Shown: positions 44,157 through 53,364 of the stretch, in pieces | Layout of the letters: each line of letters opens with the position of its first letter | Position numbering within the stretch: the stretch's first letter is position 1 | DNA from: Puia sp963703355 | Lineage (GTDB): Bacteria > Bacteroidota > Bacteroidia > Chitinophagales > Chitinophagaceae | Assembly: GCA_963703355.1 (NCBI GenBank) | Contig: OY969813.1 | Location: 1,178,001 to 1,242,000, forward strand | Direction: 5' to 3' | DNA length: 64,000 nucleotides | Made by a program: the position numbers and the translations under genes | The notes under the pieces: generated by a model | Seen by the model: the letters and a program-made list of their open reading frames with translations, nothing else | Database searches by the model: none | What the model was told of the DNA's origin: nothing

Positions 44157-45461
44157 ATGAGAAAATTGTCTCTATCAGTAATTGGAATGTATCTTAGTAT
44201 GGTTCAGGCTTTTTCTCAGACATCTGTGCCTGATTCCAGTTTATATAAACCCAAAAAATTAAAACTGGATGAGATAAATCTGGTTTCCAGTTATTATGAT
44301 CAGACGGCCGATAAATCAGCTGTTATGGGAGGCGATCCTGGCCCTAAAGGCATCGCCAATGTAACCGATTTCGCAAATGGTATTGATCTCACGCTGATTG
44401 GTTGGGATCAAAAGAAACGTAAGAATACACTAGCTTTCGGCCTCGGACTTGACTATCATACGGCAGCATCGCAAGCATATGTGGATTCAAATGGTACTTC
44501 TAAAAATAATGGCACAAGAATTTATCCGACCATTAACTGGACCAGAGAAAATGAGCAGAAAGGAACCTCATTTAGCTTGGGCGCTTACTACTCGGCGGAA
44601 CATAATTATTACCATTCCATCGGAATAAACGCTTCGGCATCTAAAAAGAATAAATCGAATGGAGAATTCAGCTTGAAAATGGTTGGCTTTTTTGACCAGA
44701 TCAATATGATTTACCCGGCTGAATTCTATCCGGTAGATTCAGTAAAGAACACACAAGCAACAGATAGTATTGTTTATCGCACTTCAGCCAGCGGACAAAC
44801 CGAAGCATTCATTTACAATAACGGGCAGCTTGTAAGTAATCCAAAATCACATAAAACACAAACGCCGACTAAACCCCGCAACACATATACGGCCTCCCTT
44901 TCATTTACGCAGATCATCAATCAGCGAATGCAGGGCAGTGTTGAAATGGATCTTGTTTACCAGACTGGATATCTCGGACTTCCATTTCACAGGGTGTTTT
45001 ACAATACGGGAAAGGACACAATTGAAAATTTACCCTCTCAAAGGTTCAAACTGCCCATTGGTTTCCGACTCAATTATTTTCTCGGCGATCGCGTGATTAT
45101 TCGTTCTTACTATCGTTTTTACATTGACAATTGGGGGCTGATGTCCAATACCTTTAACCTGGAGGTGCCTGTTAAAATAACGCCTTTCATTTCGCTGTCG
45201 CCGTTTTACCGATATTACACTCAAACAGCGGCCAGATATTTTGCACCTTATAAAGTACATTCGGAAACTGACGAATATTTCACGAGCAATTATGCGCTGG
45301 CTCAATTTAACAGCAGCCTATTTGGGGCCGGCTTTCGTATTGCACCGCCGAAAGGCGTTTTTATAAACAGCCTCAGGACGCTGGAAATTAGATACGCACA
45401 TTATTTGCAGACCACGGATCTGAACGCAAATATTATTTCTTTTAATCTCACCTTTAAATAA
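44157..45461 (+). CDS. DUF3570 outer-membrane barrel protein
   Basis: 434 aa with signal peptide (about 1-21, ending FSQT). The mature protein begins KPKKLKLDEINLVSSYYDQ and shows dense beta-strand alternation (LAFGLGLDYHTA, YASLSFTQIINQRMQGSV-like, FKLPIGFRLNYFLGDRVIIRSYYRFYIDNWG) ending in a closing strand NIISFNLTF-K. DUF3570 proteins are predicted outer-membrane barrels paired with DUF4266. 18 bp after that gene. Likely a channel or porin-like receptor of the ApbE-linked system. Confidence 0.88.
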   Translation: MRKLSLSVIGMYLSMVQAFSQTSVPDSSLYKPKKLKLDEINLVSSYYDQTADKSAVMGGDPGPKGIANVTDFANGIDLTLIGWDQKKRKNTLAFGLGLDYHTAASQAYVDSNGTSKNNGTRIYPTINWTRENEQKGTSFSLGAYYSAEHNYYHSIGINASASKKNKSNGEFSLKMVGFFDQINMIYPAEFYPVDSVKNTQATDSIVYRTSASGQTEAFIYNNGQLVSNPKSHKTQTPTKPRNTYTASLSFTQIINQRMQGSVEMDLVYQTGYLGLPFHRVFYNTGKDTIENLPSQRFKLPIGFRLNYFLGDRVIIRSYYRFYIDNWGLMSNTFNLEVPVKITPFISLSPFYRYYTQTAARYFAPYKVHSETDEYFTSNYALAQFNSSLFGAGFRIAPPKGVFINSLRTLEIRYAHYLQTTDLNANIISFNLTFK

Positions 45462-45478
45462 AATTTACGGTGACTATT

Positions 45479-45964
45479 ATGAAAGGAATGGTTCTCTGTT
45501 TTCTTCTGCTGATCGCCTGCAACAATCCCGACCGAAATACAAGTATGTTGCAAATGCAAATTGACAGTCTTCAACGGAGGCTCGACAATACCTATAAGCC
45601 AGGACTTGGAGAGTTTATGTTGGGCATTCAGGTACATCACGAAAAATTGTGGTTTGCCGGACTGGCAGACAATTGGGATTTAGCAGATTTTGAAATGAAG
45701 GAAATCGGGGAATCTATTGATGATATTCAAACCTATTGTACAGACCGTCCGGAAGTAACATCAATTCCGATGATCAAACCTGCGCTTGATAGTATAGATG
45801 ACGCCATAAAGAAAAAAAATATCACAGCTTTCAAAACCGGCTTTAACCTGCTTACGAATACCTGTAATAATTGTCATCGTATTACAAAACACCAATTTAA
45901 CGTGATTCAGATTCCCACCAATCCTGCGTTTTCAAACCAGGCCTTCCAGAATTTGTCGAAGTAA
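45479..45964 (+). CDS. CxxCH lipoprotein (cytochrome c-like)
   Basis: 161 aa from the ATG at 45479 (a GTG at 45470 is less likely). Lipobox LLLIAC with Cys14, then a short coiled-coil stretch (MLQMQIDSLQRRLDNT), a helical body and C-N-N-C-H near 132-136 in NTCNNCHRITKH. One c-type haem is expected; the helical body with a C-terminal CxxCH recalls cytochrome c-prime-like folds. It closes the ApbE operon (18 bp after DUF3570), adding a redox component. Confidence 0.78.
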   Translation: MKGMVLCFLLLIACNNPDRNTSMLQMQIDSLQRRLDNTYKPGLGEFMLGIQVHHEKLWFAGLADNWDLADFEMKEIGESIDDIQTYCTDRPEVTSIPMIKPALDSIDDAIKKKNITAFKTGFNLLTNTCNNCHRITKHQFNVIQIPTNPAFSNQAFQNLSK

Positions 45965-46003
45965 AAGATCTTTTCGGCCTTTATTAAGATGCTGAATTGC
46001 TGA

Positions 46004-46495
46004 CTATTCGGATTTTAAAATCATGCAGGTACTGGTTGCATATGCATAGAGTTTGCCATTTGCATCGGTGAGCCTGGCTTCCAACAATGCAGTTCGATTT
46101 CCCTGATTAATAAGCGAACCAACAGCTCGCATCTCTCCCGTTTTTATACTGATTGCTTTTAGAAAATTTACTTTGATTTCTACTGTTGTGTAACCAGCAC
46201 CTGCAGGAAGAAGAGAATGCAGGGTACATCCGAGAGCTGAATCAAGGATGGCGGTTATTACACCTCCATGAACTGTACCGAGTGGATTGTAATGGAATTC
46301 CTGAGGATGAAATGTAAATTCTGCCCTTCCCGGCTGAATCGAGGATACTTCAAAATCCAGTGTGTGGATTAAGGGAGGCAAGGGAAGTTCTCCATTTGTC
46401 ATTTTCACTAAAAATTCCAACCCGTTTTCCTTTATGGCGTGTGTTGCGAGTGAGGCCGGATCTTCCCATTCGTATGTTCTGCTTCGTTTAGTCAT
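46004..46495 (-). CDS. PaaI-family thioesterase (hotdog fold)
   Basis: 163 aa. NPLGTVHGGVITAILDSALGCTL is the hotdog-helix motif with the usual G-x-V-HGG and Asp positions; then TVEIKVNFLKAI and ALLEARLTDANGKLYAYATSTCMIL. Hydrolyses acyl-CoA thioesters in the cytoplasm; specificity unknown. ATG at 46495. Monocistronic, convergent with the ApbE operon. Confidence 0.9.
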   Translation of the reverse strand: MTKRSRTYEWEDPASLATHAIKENGLEFLVKMTNGELPLPPLIHTLDFEVSSIQPGRAEFTFHPQEFHYNPLGTVHGGVITAILDSALGCTLHSLLPAGAGYTTVEIKVNFLKAISIKTGEMRAVGSLINQGNRTALLEARLTDANGKLYAYATSTCMILKSE

Positions 46496-46604
46496 GAAAC
46501 GAAGTTAAAAGCAAAAAATGATTTCCCAATATTCAAATCATCTCGCTTGGACCCATAAAACGCTATAAATCTGCTATTTATGATGGATGATCAGTATTTT
46601 AGAT

Positions 46605-46631
46605 GTTGAAACATTAAATTACTTATCTTTG
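46605..46631 (+). promoter_or_regulatory. Promoter for the YceI gene
   Basis: GTTG (46605-46608) and a perfect -7 box TATCTTTG (46624-46631) with a 15-bp spacer, shorter than the usual 19. The ATG follows at 46658, giving a leader of about 20 nt. Confidence 0.6.
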
Positions 46632-46657
46632 AGCTGAAAAATTAAATCAATAACAAC

Positions 46658-47233
46658 ATGAAAAAAACAATTGTATTGGTGTCAGCTGCGCTGCTCAGCA
46701 TTGGAGCATTTGCACAAACCACCTGGACTAACGATAAAATGCATTCTAAAATCGGATTCACCATAACGCATTTAATGGTATCCGATGTGGATGGAATTTT
46801 TAAAGAATTCACCTGCACCATTACGGCTAATAAGCCGGATTTTAGCGATGCCAAATTTCAGTTGACGGTTAATACCGCTTCCGTAAACACAGATATTGAT
46901 TACAGGGACAACGATTTGAAGAGTGCTAATTATTTTGACGTGACTAAGTTTCCAACCATGACTTTTAACAGCACGGCAATCACTCCTGTTTCTGCGAATC
47001 ATTATAAATTAACTGGCGATCTTACACTGAAAGGAGTAACAAAGCCGGTTACAATGGATCTTTGGTATCGTGGCACGATTACCAATCCTATGAGTAAAAA
47101 GGATGATGCGGGTTTTAAACTTACAGGGGTAATCAAAAGATCTGATTTCAATTTTGCTCCTCAGGCTGGCTCTACTATGCTAAGTGACGAAGTGACCATT
47201 ACAGCTAATGGTGAATTTGCCAAAGCAAATTAA
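46658..47233 (+). CDS. YceI-family lipid-binding protein
   Basis: 191 aa with signal peptide (about 1-20, ending AFAQ). Lipocalin-like barrel signatures: KMHSKIGFTITHLMVSDVDGIF, YRDNDLKSANYFDVTKFPTMTF, LTGDLTLKGVTKPVTMD and IKRSDFNFAP. YceI proteins bind polyisoprenoids or other amphiphiles in the periplasm. Has its own promoter and a strong following hairpin. Confidence 0.93.
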   Translation: MKKTIVLVSAALLSIGAFAQTTWTNDKMHSKIGFTITHLMVSDVDGIFKEFTCTITANKPDFSDAKFQLTVNTASVNTDIDYRDNDLKSANYFDVTKFPTMTFNSTAITPVSANHYKLTGDLTLKGVTKPVTMDLWYRGTITNPMSKKDDAGFKLTGVIKRSDFNFAPQAGSTMLSDEVTITANGEFAKAN

Positions 47234-47290
47234 TTTTCGGATGATAGCAAGTCCTCCCCTGCTTGTTTGATCAGCAAGTTAGATTTGTAA

Positions 47291-47337
47291 AAGCGCCATT
47301 GAAAAATTGAATTTAAATCAATCTTTCAATGGCGCTT
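47291..47337. terminator. Bidirectional hairpin between YceI and nuclease genes
   Basis: Perfect 14-bp stem AAGCGCCATTGAAA / TTTCAATGGCGCTT with a 19-nt loop. Convergent genes end at 47233 (+) and 47367 (-). The T-tracts beside it are short, so Rho-independent strength is moderate. Confidence 0.75.
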
Positions 47338-47366
47338 GCATATTTCGATCCAATTATCAGAAGCCT

Positions 47367-48182
47367 TTATTTTCCGCTTATAGCAGCGTCTTTTGCCGTT
47401 GGATCAAAACAATGATTTAATACGCCTGCCAGACGGATGCCCGCCTGATCGATACGCTGGCGGACGTTTTCGATGTGTTTATCATAATATTCCTGACCCA
47501 GATTTTTTCCCTCTGGATGTTCATCGTAGATATGATTGCACATTTGATTGGATTCATAAAGCCAGGTAATCAACGGGTCTGCCTGCCAGGATTGAATATC
47601 TTCAGGTGTTGCGAAATCCCATTCTTTTGCAAGATCCGTTGACGAAGTCGTTTTGTGTTCAATCAGTTTTGTGTCCCATACCCAATGAAGATTTGTCGAA
47701 TCCCCTTCAAACAAAACTTTGGTAAGATTACCTCCTTTATCCTCCTCCCGCGCTACATGCAATGGTTGGTGCAGGTCGCCCACGAAATGAACAATCATTT
47801 TTAAAGCAAATATTTTAATGGCCTTGGTAGATTTCGGATTGGCGAGAGCGCGCTCCCAATGCGTCAGCGCTATATATACATTGGGTGTAGTCTGCTCATA
47901 CACTGATTTTTGAAATTGCGTGAAGTTTTCATCAGCAGGAACATCGATATAATGCCAGGGTGAAGTATACTGAAAAAAAGAATCCGGCCGGATCTCATCA
48001 GCATAGGTACTTACGTCGGCTAGTGTTTCGTTCCCCAACAATTCTTTAATGGCTGCGGCTGCCCTGGGAGTCAAATGAGCCGCCGCAATATATCCAATAG
48101 CCTGATGTCCGACTTTGCCCCAGGAAATCAGTAGTGCGGCAGATAATGCCAATGGGAAAGTTGAAAGAATACGACGGATCAT
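47367..48182 (-). CDS. S1/P1 nuclease
   Basis: 271 aa secreted zinc nuclease. After the signal peptide the mature protein should begin at Trp22 in LLIS-WGKVGHQAIGYIAAAHL, since the family uses the N-terminal Trp as a zinc ligand. Other ligand motifs: YADEIRPD, SPWHYIDVP, HFVGDLHQPLHVA and NLHWVWDT. Degrades single-stranded DNA/RNA and 3'-nucleotides; often used for phosphate scavenging. Monocistronic. Confidence 0.93.
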   Translation of the reverse strand: MIRRILSTFPLALSAALLISWGKVGHQAIGYIAAAHLTPRAAAAIKELLGNETLADVSTYADEIRPDSFFQYTSPWHYIDVPADENFTQFQKSVYEQTTPNVYIALTHWERALANPKSTKAIKIFALKMIVHFVGDLHQPLHVAREEDKGGNLTKVLFEGDSTNLHWVWDTKLIEHKTTSSTDLAKEWDFATPEDIQSWQADPLITWLYESNQMCNHIYDEHPEGKNLGQEYYDKHIENVRQRIDQAGIRLAGVLNHCFDPTAKDAAISGK

Positions 48183-48290
48183 TGTAGCTTTTTCTCAATT
48201 TAATCCACTATTGCAAAAACTGAATCATTACCAGATTAAATAATTATAAACATCATAGATGCTATTAAATAAATGAACAATCTTTAAAAA

Positions 48291-48635
48291 TCAGTTGAAC
48301 CAAACAGCATAGCCTTTTCGTCTTAAATCCAGCGCAAGTTTTTCTTCCATTTTCAAAGCCTGCTGCCTGTTCATTATTTTTAAGTTGATATGATCATACA
48401 AACTAGGGCATAGGTATATCCCATATTTCTGAACAATATTGGCCGACAGTTTCAAGCCCTTCTTGTTCACATATCCGGTTTTGTGTTGCCTCAGTCGTTC
48501 CGAAGGGGTTTTGCTTGTCATACCCACGTAAAGACACTCAAGTACGCCATTGAATTGCGGATTCGCGGCGCGGAATTTTGCATTCTCGGTAAATACCCGT
48601 TTTGTCAGCTCAACTACGTATACCTGGTATCGCAT
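48291..48635 (-). CDS. GIY-YIG-like nuclease-fold protein
   Basis: 114 aa. YVVEL at the start and LYVGMT at about 34-39 take the GIY and YIG positions; PSERLRQH supplies the Arg and His of the second helix, and MEEKLALDLRRKGYAVW holds the possible catalytic Glu. All parts of the single-domain GIY-YIG fold are present though divergent. Its role is unknown: small stand-alone members may act in DNA repair or be inactive. No mobile element is linked. Confidence 0.6.
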   Translation of the reverse strand: MRYQVYVVELTKRVFTENAKFRAANPQFNGVLECLYVGMTSKTPSERLRQHKTGYVNKKGLKLSANIVQKYGIYLCPSLYDHINLKIMNRQQALKMEEKLALDLRRKGYAVWFN

Positions 48636-48699
48636 ACTTTCTCATGTTGGAAACAATAATAAAAGTACTTATATCGTACATACGCACTCCAAACGACAC

Positions 48700-49461
48700 T
48701 TATTCAAGATGATGTTTGCTTTTGTAATAGGCAAGCAGACTGGTCGCTTTATCCTTTAAATCGCTTAATAAATTTCTCTGGGCCAAGGTGATTCTTAAAT
48801 AAAGACCCAGTTCATTAAACCATTTATTTATTAAAACCTTATCACCCGTCAAAAATAAAGGACCATTTAAATCTGTATGTGTCGTATCCTTTCCGATTAG
48901 TGGTGCCGCATTCTGAAGTGGAAAAATAACTCTGAAATTCGCCAGTTCATTTAACGTATTCCTCACATTATCCTGGGCTCCCTGAAAAATGGTGGCCTGG
49001 AAATCATCATATTGCCTGAACATACTCTCGTATACAATAATGCTGTCCGCGTCTTCTTTCTGCAATAACCGGTAACCACCTGCATTGGCAAGTTGTCTTA
49101 TCGTACGATCAGTCAACTGAAAGGTTCTGTTGGTTTTTGAAAACTTTATCAATACCCCTGTACATGCAGTTGCTCCTGGATTTTTTGAAACTGTATCATA
49201 ACAGGCTTTCATGGTGTTTAACGCTTCAATTTTTTCATCATCATATTTAATAAGATAAGCCAGACGTGCGGTGTCAACACCCAAATCTTCGTAGAGAGAA
49301 AATACGTATTGTTTTTCTTTTGACGCATCCGTAAAATACTCCCGAATATTCTCTGCTATAAATCCCATAGTCACTGCAAGAAATATCATCAGGAATTCAA
49401 GAAAATATTCAACAAAGTTTTTCTTTTTGTGGTGTAAGTCGGGATGATGGTGTACTTCCAT
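48700..49461 (-). CDS. Histidine-rich membrane protein of unknown function
   Basis: 253 aa from the ATG at 49461 (MEVHHHPDLHHKKKNFVEYFLEFLMIFLAV...), a start shared by many Bacteroidota proteins; the frame further upstream is not protein-like. One TM (LEFLMIFLAVTMGFIAEN) then a periplasmic helical domain with KEKQYVFSLYEDLGVDTARL. Family function not known to me. The His-rich start could bind metal. Divergent from the ABC permease at 49719. Confidence 0.72.
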   Translation of the reverse strand: MEVHHHPDLHHKKKNFVEYFLEFLMIFLAVTMGFIAENIREYFTDASKEKQYVFSLYEDLGVDTARLAYLIKYDDEKIEALNTMKACYDTVSKNPGATACTGVLIKFSKTNRTFQLTDRTIRQLANAGGYRLLQKEDADSIIVYESMFRQYDDFQATIFQGAQDNVRNTLNELANFRVIFPLQNAAPLIGKDTTHTDLNGPLFLTGDKVLINKWFNELGLYLRITLAQRNLLSDLKDKATSLLAYYKSKHHLE

Positions 49462-49718
49462 ATGAAGGTTGAAATTCAAATATAGTCCGAATAAACCGCA
49501 TAAGTTATGCATGACCGATAGCTGATATGAGCGCAACGGACAACCGATTCTTCGTTGGATGCAAGTTATAAAAATACCAGTTTTGACAGCCTCAAATAGG
49601 AACAACCTGTGTGCTAAAATCGGACAGCAGTTCATATCCGAAAGATTTCAAAGATCTGATTGTCATGCATATATAAATTGGTATCTTTTTGGGATACAAA
49701 AAGGTCAATTAATATTGT

Positions 49719-52091
49719 ATGATAAAAAATTACATTAAAACAGCCTGGCGTAATATCATCAGAGGCAAAGGATATAGCATGTTGAATATTTTCGGACTGG
49801 GAACCGGTATGGCCGTCGCGCTGATAATCGGGCTCTGGGTTTATAATCAATATGCCTATGACAAATTTCTTCCTGGATACAAGCAGTTATATCAAGTACG
49901 CAGACATTTTTACGGAAATGGAGACACGTTGACTTTTGGTGGCACTTCATTAAAATTAGCAGATGCGCTACGAAATAGGATTCCTGAAATAAAATCAGTT
50001 GCAGAAACGGATGGTGGCGGTTCTCATGGGCTGATGGCTGGTAATAAAAAACTATATCTCACCGGTATTCAGGCGGCCGGCGAATTTCTTTCTATGTTTC
50101 CCTATACTTTAATCGAAGGTGAAGCTTCTACAGTTTTGAAAGATCCATATAGTATAGTTCTAACGGAGCATACTGCAAAGATATTATTCGGCGATGAAGA
50201 TCCGATAAATAAAACGGTGCGATTCGATAATAAAAACAACTTAAAAGTAACGGGTGTTTTAAAAGATATTCCCCCAAATTCGACATTGCAATTTAATTAC
50301 CTGGTGCCGTTCAGCTACCTTGAATCAACTGACAATTGGGTAAAACAGGCTAGGTCAGCCGGATTCGGATGGACGAATTTTGCAACGTATATACAATTAA
50401 AACCTGGCATATCTTATGTGCAGATCAGCGCAAAAATAAAAGATCTGGAGAAAACGGAAAAGGACAATAGTTTTTCAATGGCCACGGATGTTGTTTTGGC
50501 TCCCATCGAAGACTGGCATTTGTATGATAATTTTGAGAATGGCAAACCTACTGCCGGATTTATTGAATATGTGCGCATATTTAGTATTGTGGGCATATTG
50601 GTACTTCTTATTGCCTGTATCAATTTTGTTAATCTTACCACAGCGAGGTCGGAGAAAAGAGCAAAAGAAGTTGGGGTAAGAAAAGCAATTGGCTCCGGAA
50701 AAAAAGAATTAATATTTCAATTCCTTACTGAATCCGTTCTGCTAACATGCATTGCTTTTCTTTTTTCCATTCTTTTAGTTCGATTGGCGATGCCCGCGTT
50801 TAATTTACTTACCAACAGTAAAATTGAATTTCCCTACACTAATATAACGTTTTGGATGATGGCTGCGGGCTGCGTATTGATCACAGCACTCGCCGCAGGG
50901 AGCAGGCCGGCTTTTTATCTTTCCTCTTTCAATCCTGTAATAGTTTTAAAGACAAATATTCATGTTGGCAGGGCAGCTACATTGCCAAGAAAAATATTGG
51001 TGGTATTGCAATTCAGCTGCTCAATAGCACTTATAATAAGTACGTTTATCATCTATCAGCAGATTCAACACGCCAAGGACAGACCCTCGGGTTACAATAA
51101 AAACAGACTGATGATGACGGATATGAATGAGGATCTGACGCGTAACTATACTGCCATCAGGAATGAAATAAAACAAAAAGGTATTGCCGAAATGATAACT
51201 ACTGCTTCCAATGACGTGACTACGGGCGGTAACCACCGGGATGTAGACGAATGGCCCGGCAAAAAGCCCGGCGAATCTGTAAACATGGGGTATGTACATG
51301 TGTCAGAAGACTATTTCAATACGCTTGGCATGACAATGAAAGAGGGAAGAAATTTCTCAGGTATTTCAGATACGTTGAATGTGATTTTTAATGAAGCTGC
51401 GGTGAAACTATTACGATTAAAAAATCCCATCAATCAGGTGATCACCAATATGGACGCCCGCTTTAAGATAATCGGCGTGGTTAAAGATGCGCTCATGGCT
51501 TCCCCGTTTTCATCAGCAGATCCAACAATATTTACCTACGAAGCAAGTCCGCAAAATGTAATGTTATACAGATTGACTCCACAAATAAAAACACAGGACG
51601 CAGTTGCGGAGCTGGGCTCTGTTTTTGATAAATACAATCCTGCTTACCCTTTCACATACAGATTTGCCGATGAAAGTTATGCAGCAAAATTTGATCTGGA
51701 AGTCCTCATCGGAAAACTCTCAGGATTGTTTGCTTCGCTGGCTATTTTTATTTCTTGCCTCGGTTTATTCGGACTCGCTGCGTATATGGCTGAACAAAGA
51801 AATAAAGAAATCGGCATTAGAAAAGTCCTGGGTGCATCTATACCACAGGTATGGATGCTGCTTTCAAAGGATTTTATCCTGCTTGTGCTGATAAGTTGTT
51901 TAATTGCGTCTCCTGTTGCTTTATATTTTTTAACAGGTTGGTTGCAAAAATATGAGTATCGGATTGCAGTTAGTCCTTTTGTATTTATCGGTGCAGGCAT
52001 TGTAGCTATCGCTATAACTATCATCACCATCAGTTTCCAGGCTATTAAAGCAGCCATCTCAAACCCGGTAAAGAGCCTGCGATCAGAATGA
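49719..52091 (+). CDS. ABC transporter permease (MacB/FtsX type)
   Basis: 790 aa. N-terminal TM in MLNIFGLGTGMAVALIIGLWVY, a large periplasmic MacB-PCD domain, FtsX domain 1 (ARSEKRAKEVGVRKAIGSGK near 310-330, three TMs), a second periplasmic domain and FtsX domain 2 (AEQRNKEIGIRKVLGASIPQ near 690-710, with TMs). Needs an ATPase encoded elsewhere. Such permeases in Bacteroidota act in lipoprotein or peptide export and in two-component-linked antimicrobial resistance. Monocistronic. Confidence 0.92.
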   Translation: MIKNYIKTAWRNIIRGKGYSMLNIFGLGTGMAVALIIGLWVYNQYAYDKFLPGYKQLYQVRRHFYGNGDTLTFGGTSLKLADALRNRIPEIKSVAETDGGGSHGLMAGNKKLYLTGIQAAGEFLSMFPYTLIEGEASTVLKDPYSIVLTEHTAKILFGDEDPINKTVRFDNKNNLKVTGVLKDIPPNSTLQFNYLVPFSYLESTDNWVKQARSAGFGWTNFATYIQLKPGISYVQISAKIKDLEKTEKDNSFSMATDVVLAPIEDWHLYDNFENGKPTAGFIEYVRIFSIVGILVLLIACINFVNLTTARSEKRAKEVGVRKAIGSGKKELIFQFLTESVLLTCIAFLFSILLVRLAMPAFNLLTNSKIEFPYTNITFWMMAAGCVLITALAAGSRPAFYLSSFNPVIVLKTNIHVGRAATLPRKILVVLQFSCSIALIISTFIIYQQIQHAKDRPSGYNKNRLMMTDMNEDLTRNYTAIRNEIKQKGIAEMITTASNDVTTGGNHRDVDEWPGKKPGESVNMGYVHVSEDYFNTLGMTMKEGRNFSGISDTLNVIFNEAAVKLLRLKNPINQVITNMDARFKIIGVVKDALMASPFSSADPTIFTYEASPQNVMLYRLTPQIKTQDAVAELGSVFDKYNPAYPFTYRFADESYAAKFDLEVLIGKLSGLFASLAIFISCLGLFGLAAYMAEQRNKEIGIRKVLGASIPQVWMLLSKDFILLVLISCLIASPVALYFLTGWLQKYEYRIAVSPFVFIGAGIVAIAITIITISFQAIKAAISNPVKSLRSE

Positions 52092-52108
52092 ATTCAGATT
52101 GTCCAGAA

Positions 52109-53308
52109 TTATGACTTTTTAGAATCAGCATCCTTTTTCTTTTTTTCTTTGTCGGCTTTCTTTTTTGCGCGTTTTTCTTTTCTGATTTCTTTTTTTGTTT
52201 TTTTGGGTTCGGATTTATTTGTAAACATTCCACCTGATGGGGGTGGCCCTACAGAGTTGATGTTTACTGAATTTTCAAGGGATGGATAAAGTGCCTGTAT
52301 AAAAGCATTTTTTAATACCTGACCGATAAGATACCAGATATCTATATTGGGGTTTTTGATATTTCCTTCGAATTCAACCTTGGTCGCAAGTTGTTTTTTA
52401 TTGTGATTCTTGAATACCCAGGCAATCGCTTCAGCAACTGCTTCATAAGCAATCTTCAGTGGTTTTTCTTTATCTTTTTCCCAATTTAATACTTTCAGAT
52501 TCTTAATGATGGGTTTTGTATAACCGGTAATCAAACCCCTTTTTGCAGCTGCTTCAGTGTAGATACTGATTTCTCCGGACTTAATATCAAACTTTGCAAA
52601 TGCATCAATAAAATTATTCAGGTTAGCCAGATTAAGTCCTTCCAATTTTGCCTTGCCTTCAAATGTCGGCGTCGTTGCCAGTGCATCCATCTTCATGCTG
52701 GCTGTGGCTTTTCCGCCATACACATCCGCTGATGCCGTGATGGTTGAAGGGAGTAAATCTTTATTTTTCTCGGCATTACTCAGATTTTCTGCGAGTATGT
52801 GTACCCGTTTAGTGTAGATATCAAAACTTGGTTTACTGTGAAAATCGCGATAATGAATTTGTCCTTCTACGATTTCAAATTTATTCAGTTTTAAGGGCAT
52901 CAGTTTTTTCACAACATCGGTCCAGCTGGAATCGATCTTGGTTTGACTTGTTTCTTCTGTTGGACCCTTCACAAAATTCAATGTGGGTTGATCGACTTCG
53001 ATCTCACCTACTATACGTCCGTGTAATAGGGAAGCCCATTGAATGCTAAGGTCTATGAGTGGTGCTGAGAAGAAGGGAACCGGTATTTTTCCACCCGTCT
53101 TTTCCAGTTTTATAGATTTAATTTTGTACGCGCCGCGAATCAATGCCACGTTGATGTCATCTACATGCCCGGTATAACCGGGAATATTTTGCAACTCCTT
53201 ATTTACCAGCTTCAGGAGAATATAAGGCAACGCGATTCTAAGGGCAATCAATAAAACCAATATCGATCCCAAAATAATATAAACCTTTCTGCGCTTTTTT
53301 GAAATCAT
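52109..53308 (-). CDS. DUF748-family (AsmA-like) envelope protein
   Basis: 399 aa from the ATG at 53308. One N-terminal TM (YIILGSILVLLIALRIALPYILL) then the DUF748 repeats (VDDINVALIRGAYKIKSIKLEK, LIDLSIQWASLLHGRIVGEI, PTLNFVKG). DUF748/AsmA-like proteins are implicated in lipid traffic across the periplasm. The C-terminus (about 370-399) is a Lys-rich charged tail with long K/E runs. Follows the glycosyltransferase by 57 bp, same strand. Confidence 0.85.
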   Translation of the reverse strand: MISKKRRKVYIILGSILVLLIALRIALPYILLKLVNKELQNIPGYTGHVDDINVALIRGAYKIKSIKLEKTGGKIPVPFFSAPLIDLSIQWASLLHGRIVGEIEVDQPTLNFVKGPTEETSQTKIDSSWTDVVKKLMPLKLNKFEIVEGQIHYRDFHSKPSFDIYTKRVHILAENLSNAEKNKDLLPSTITASADVYGGKATASMKMDALATTPTFEGKAKLEGLNLANLNNFIDAFAKFDIKSGEISIYTEAAAKRGLITGYTKPIIKNLKVLNWEKDKEKPLKIAYEAVAEAIAWVFKNHNKKQLATKVEFEGNIKNPNIDIWYLIGQVLKNAFIQALYPSLENSVNINSVGPPPSGGMFTNKSEPKKTKKEIRKEKRAKKKADKEKKKKDADSKKS

Positions 53309-53364
53309 ACCTTCTAAAAGCAATAAGCATGCCTCAGGGTAATGCCAATTCAAGCCAGGAAAAG

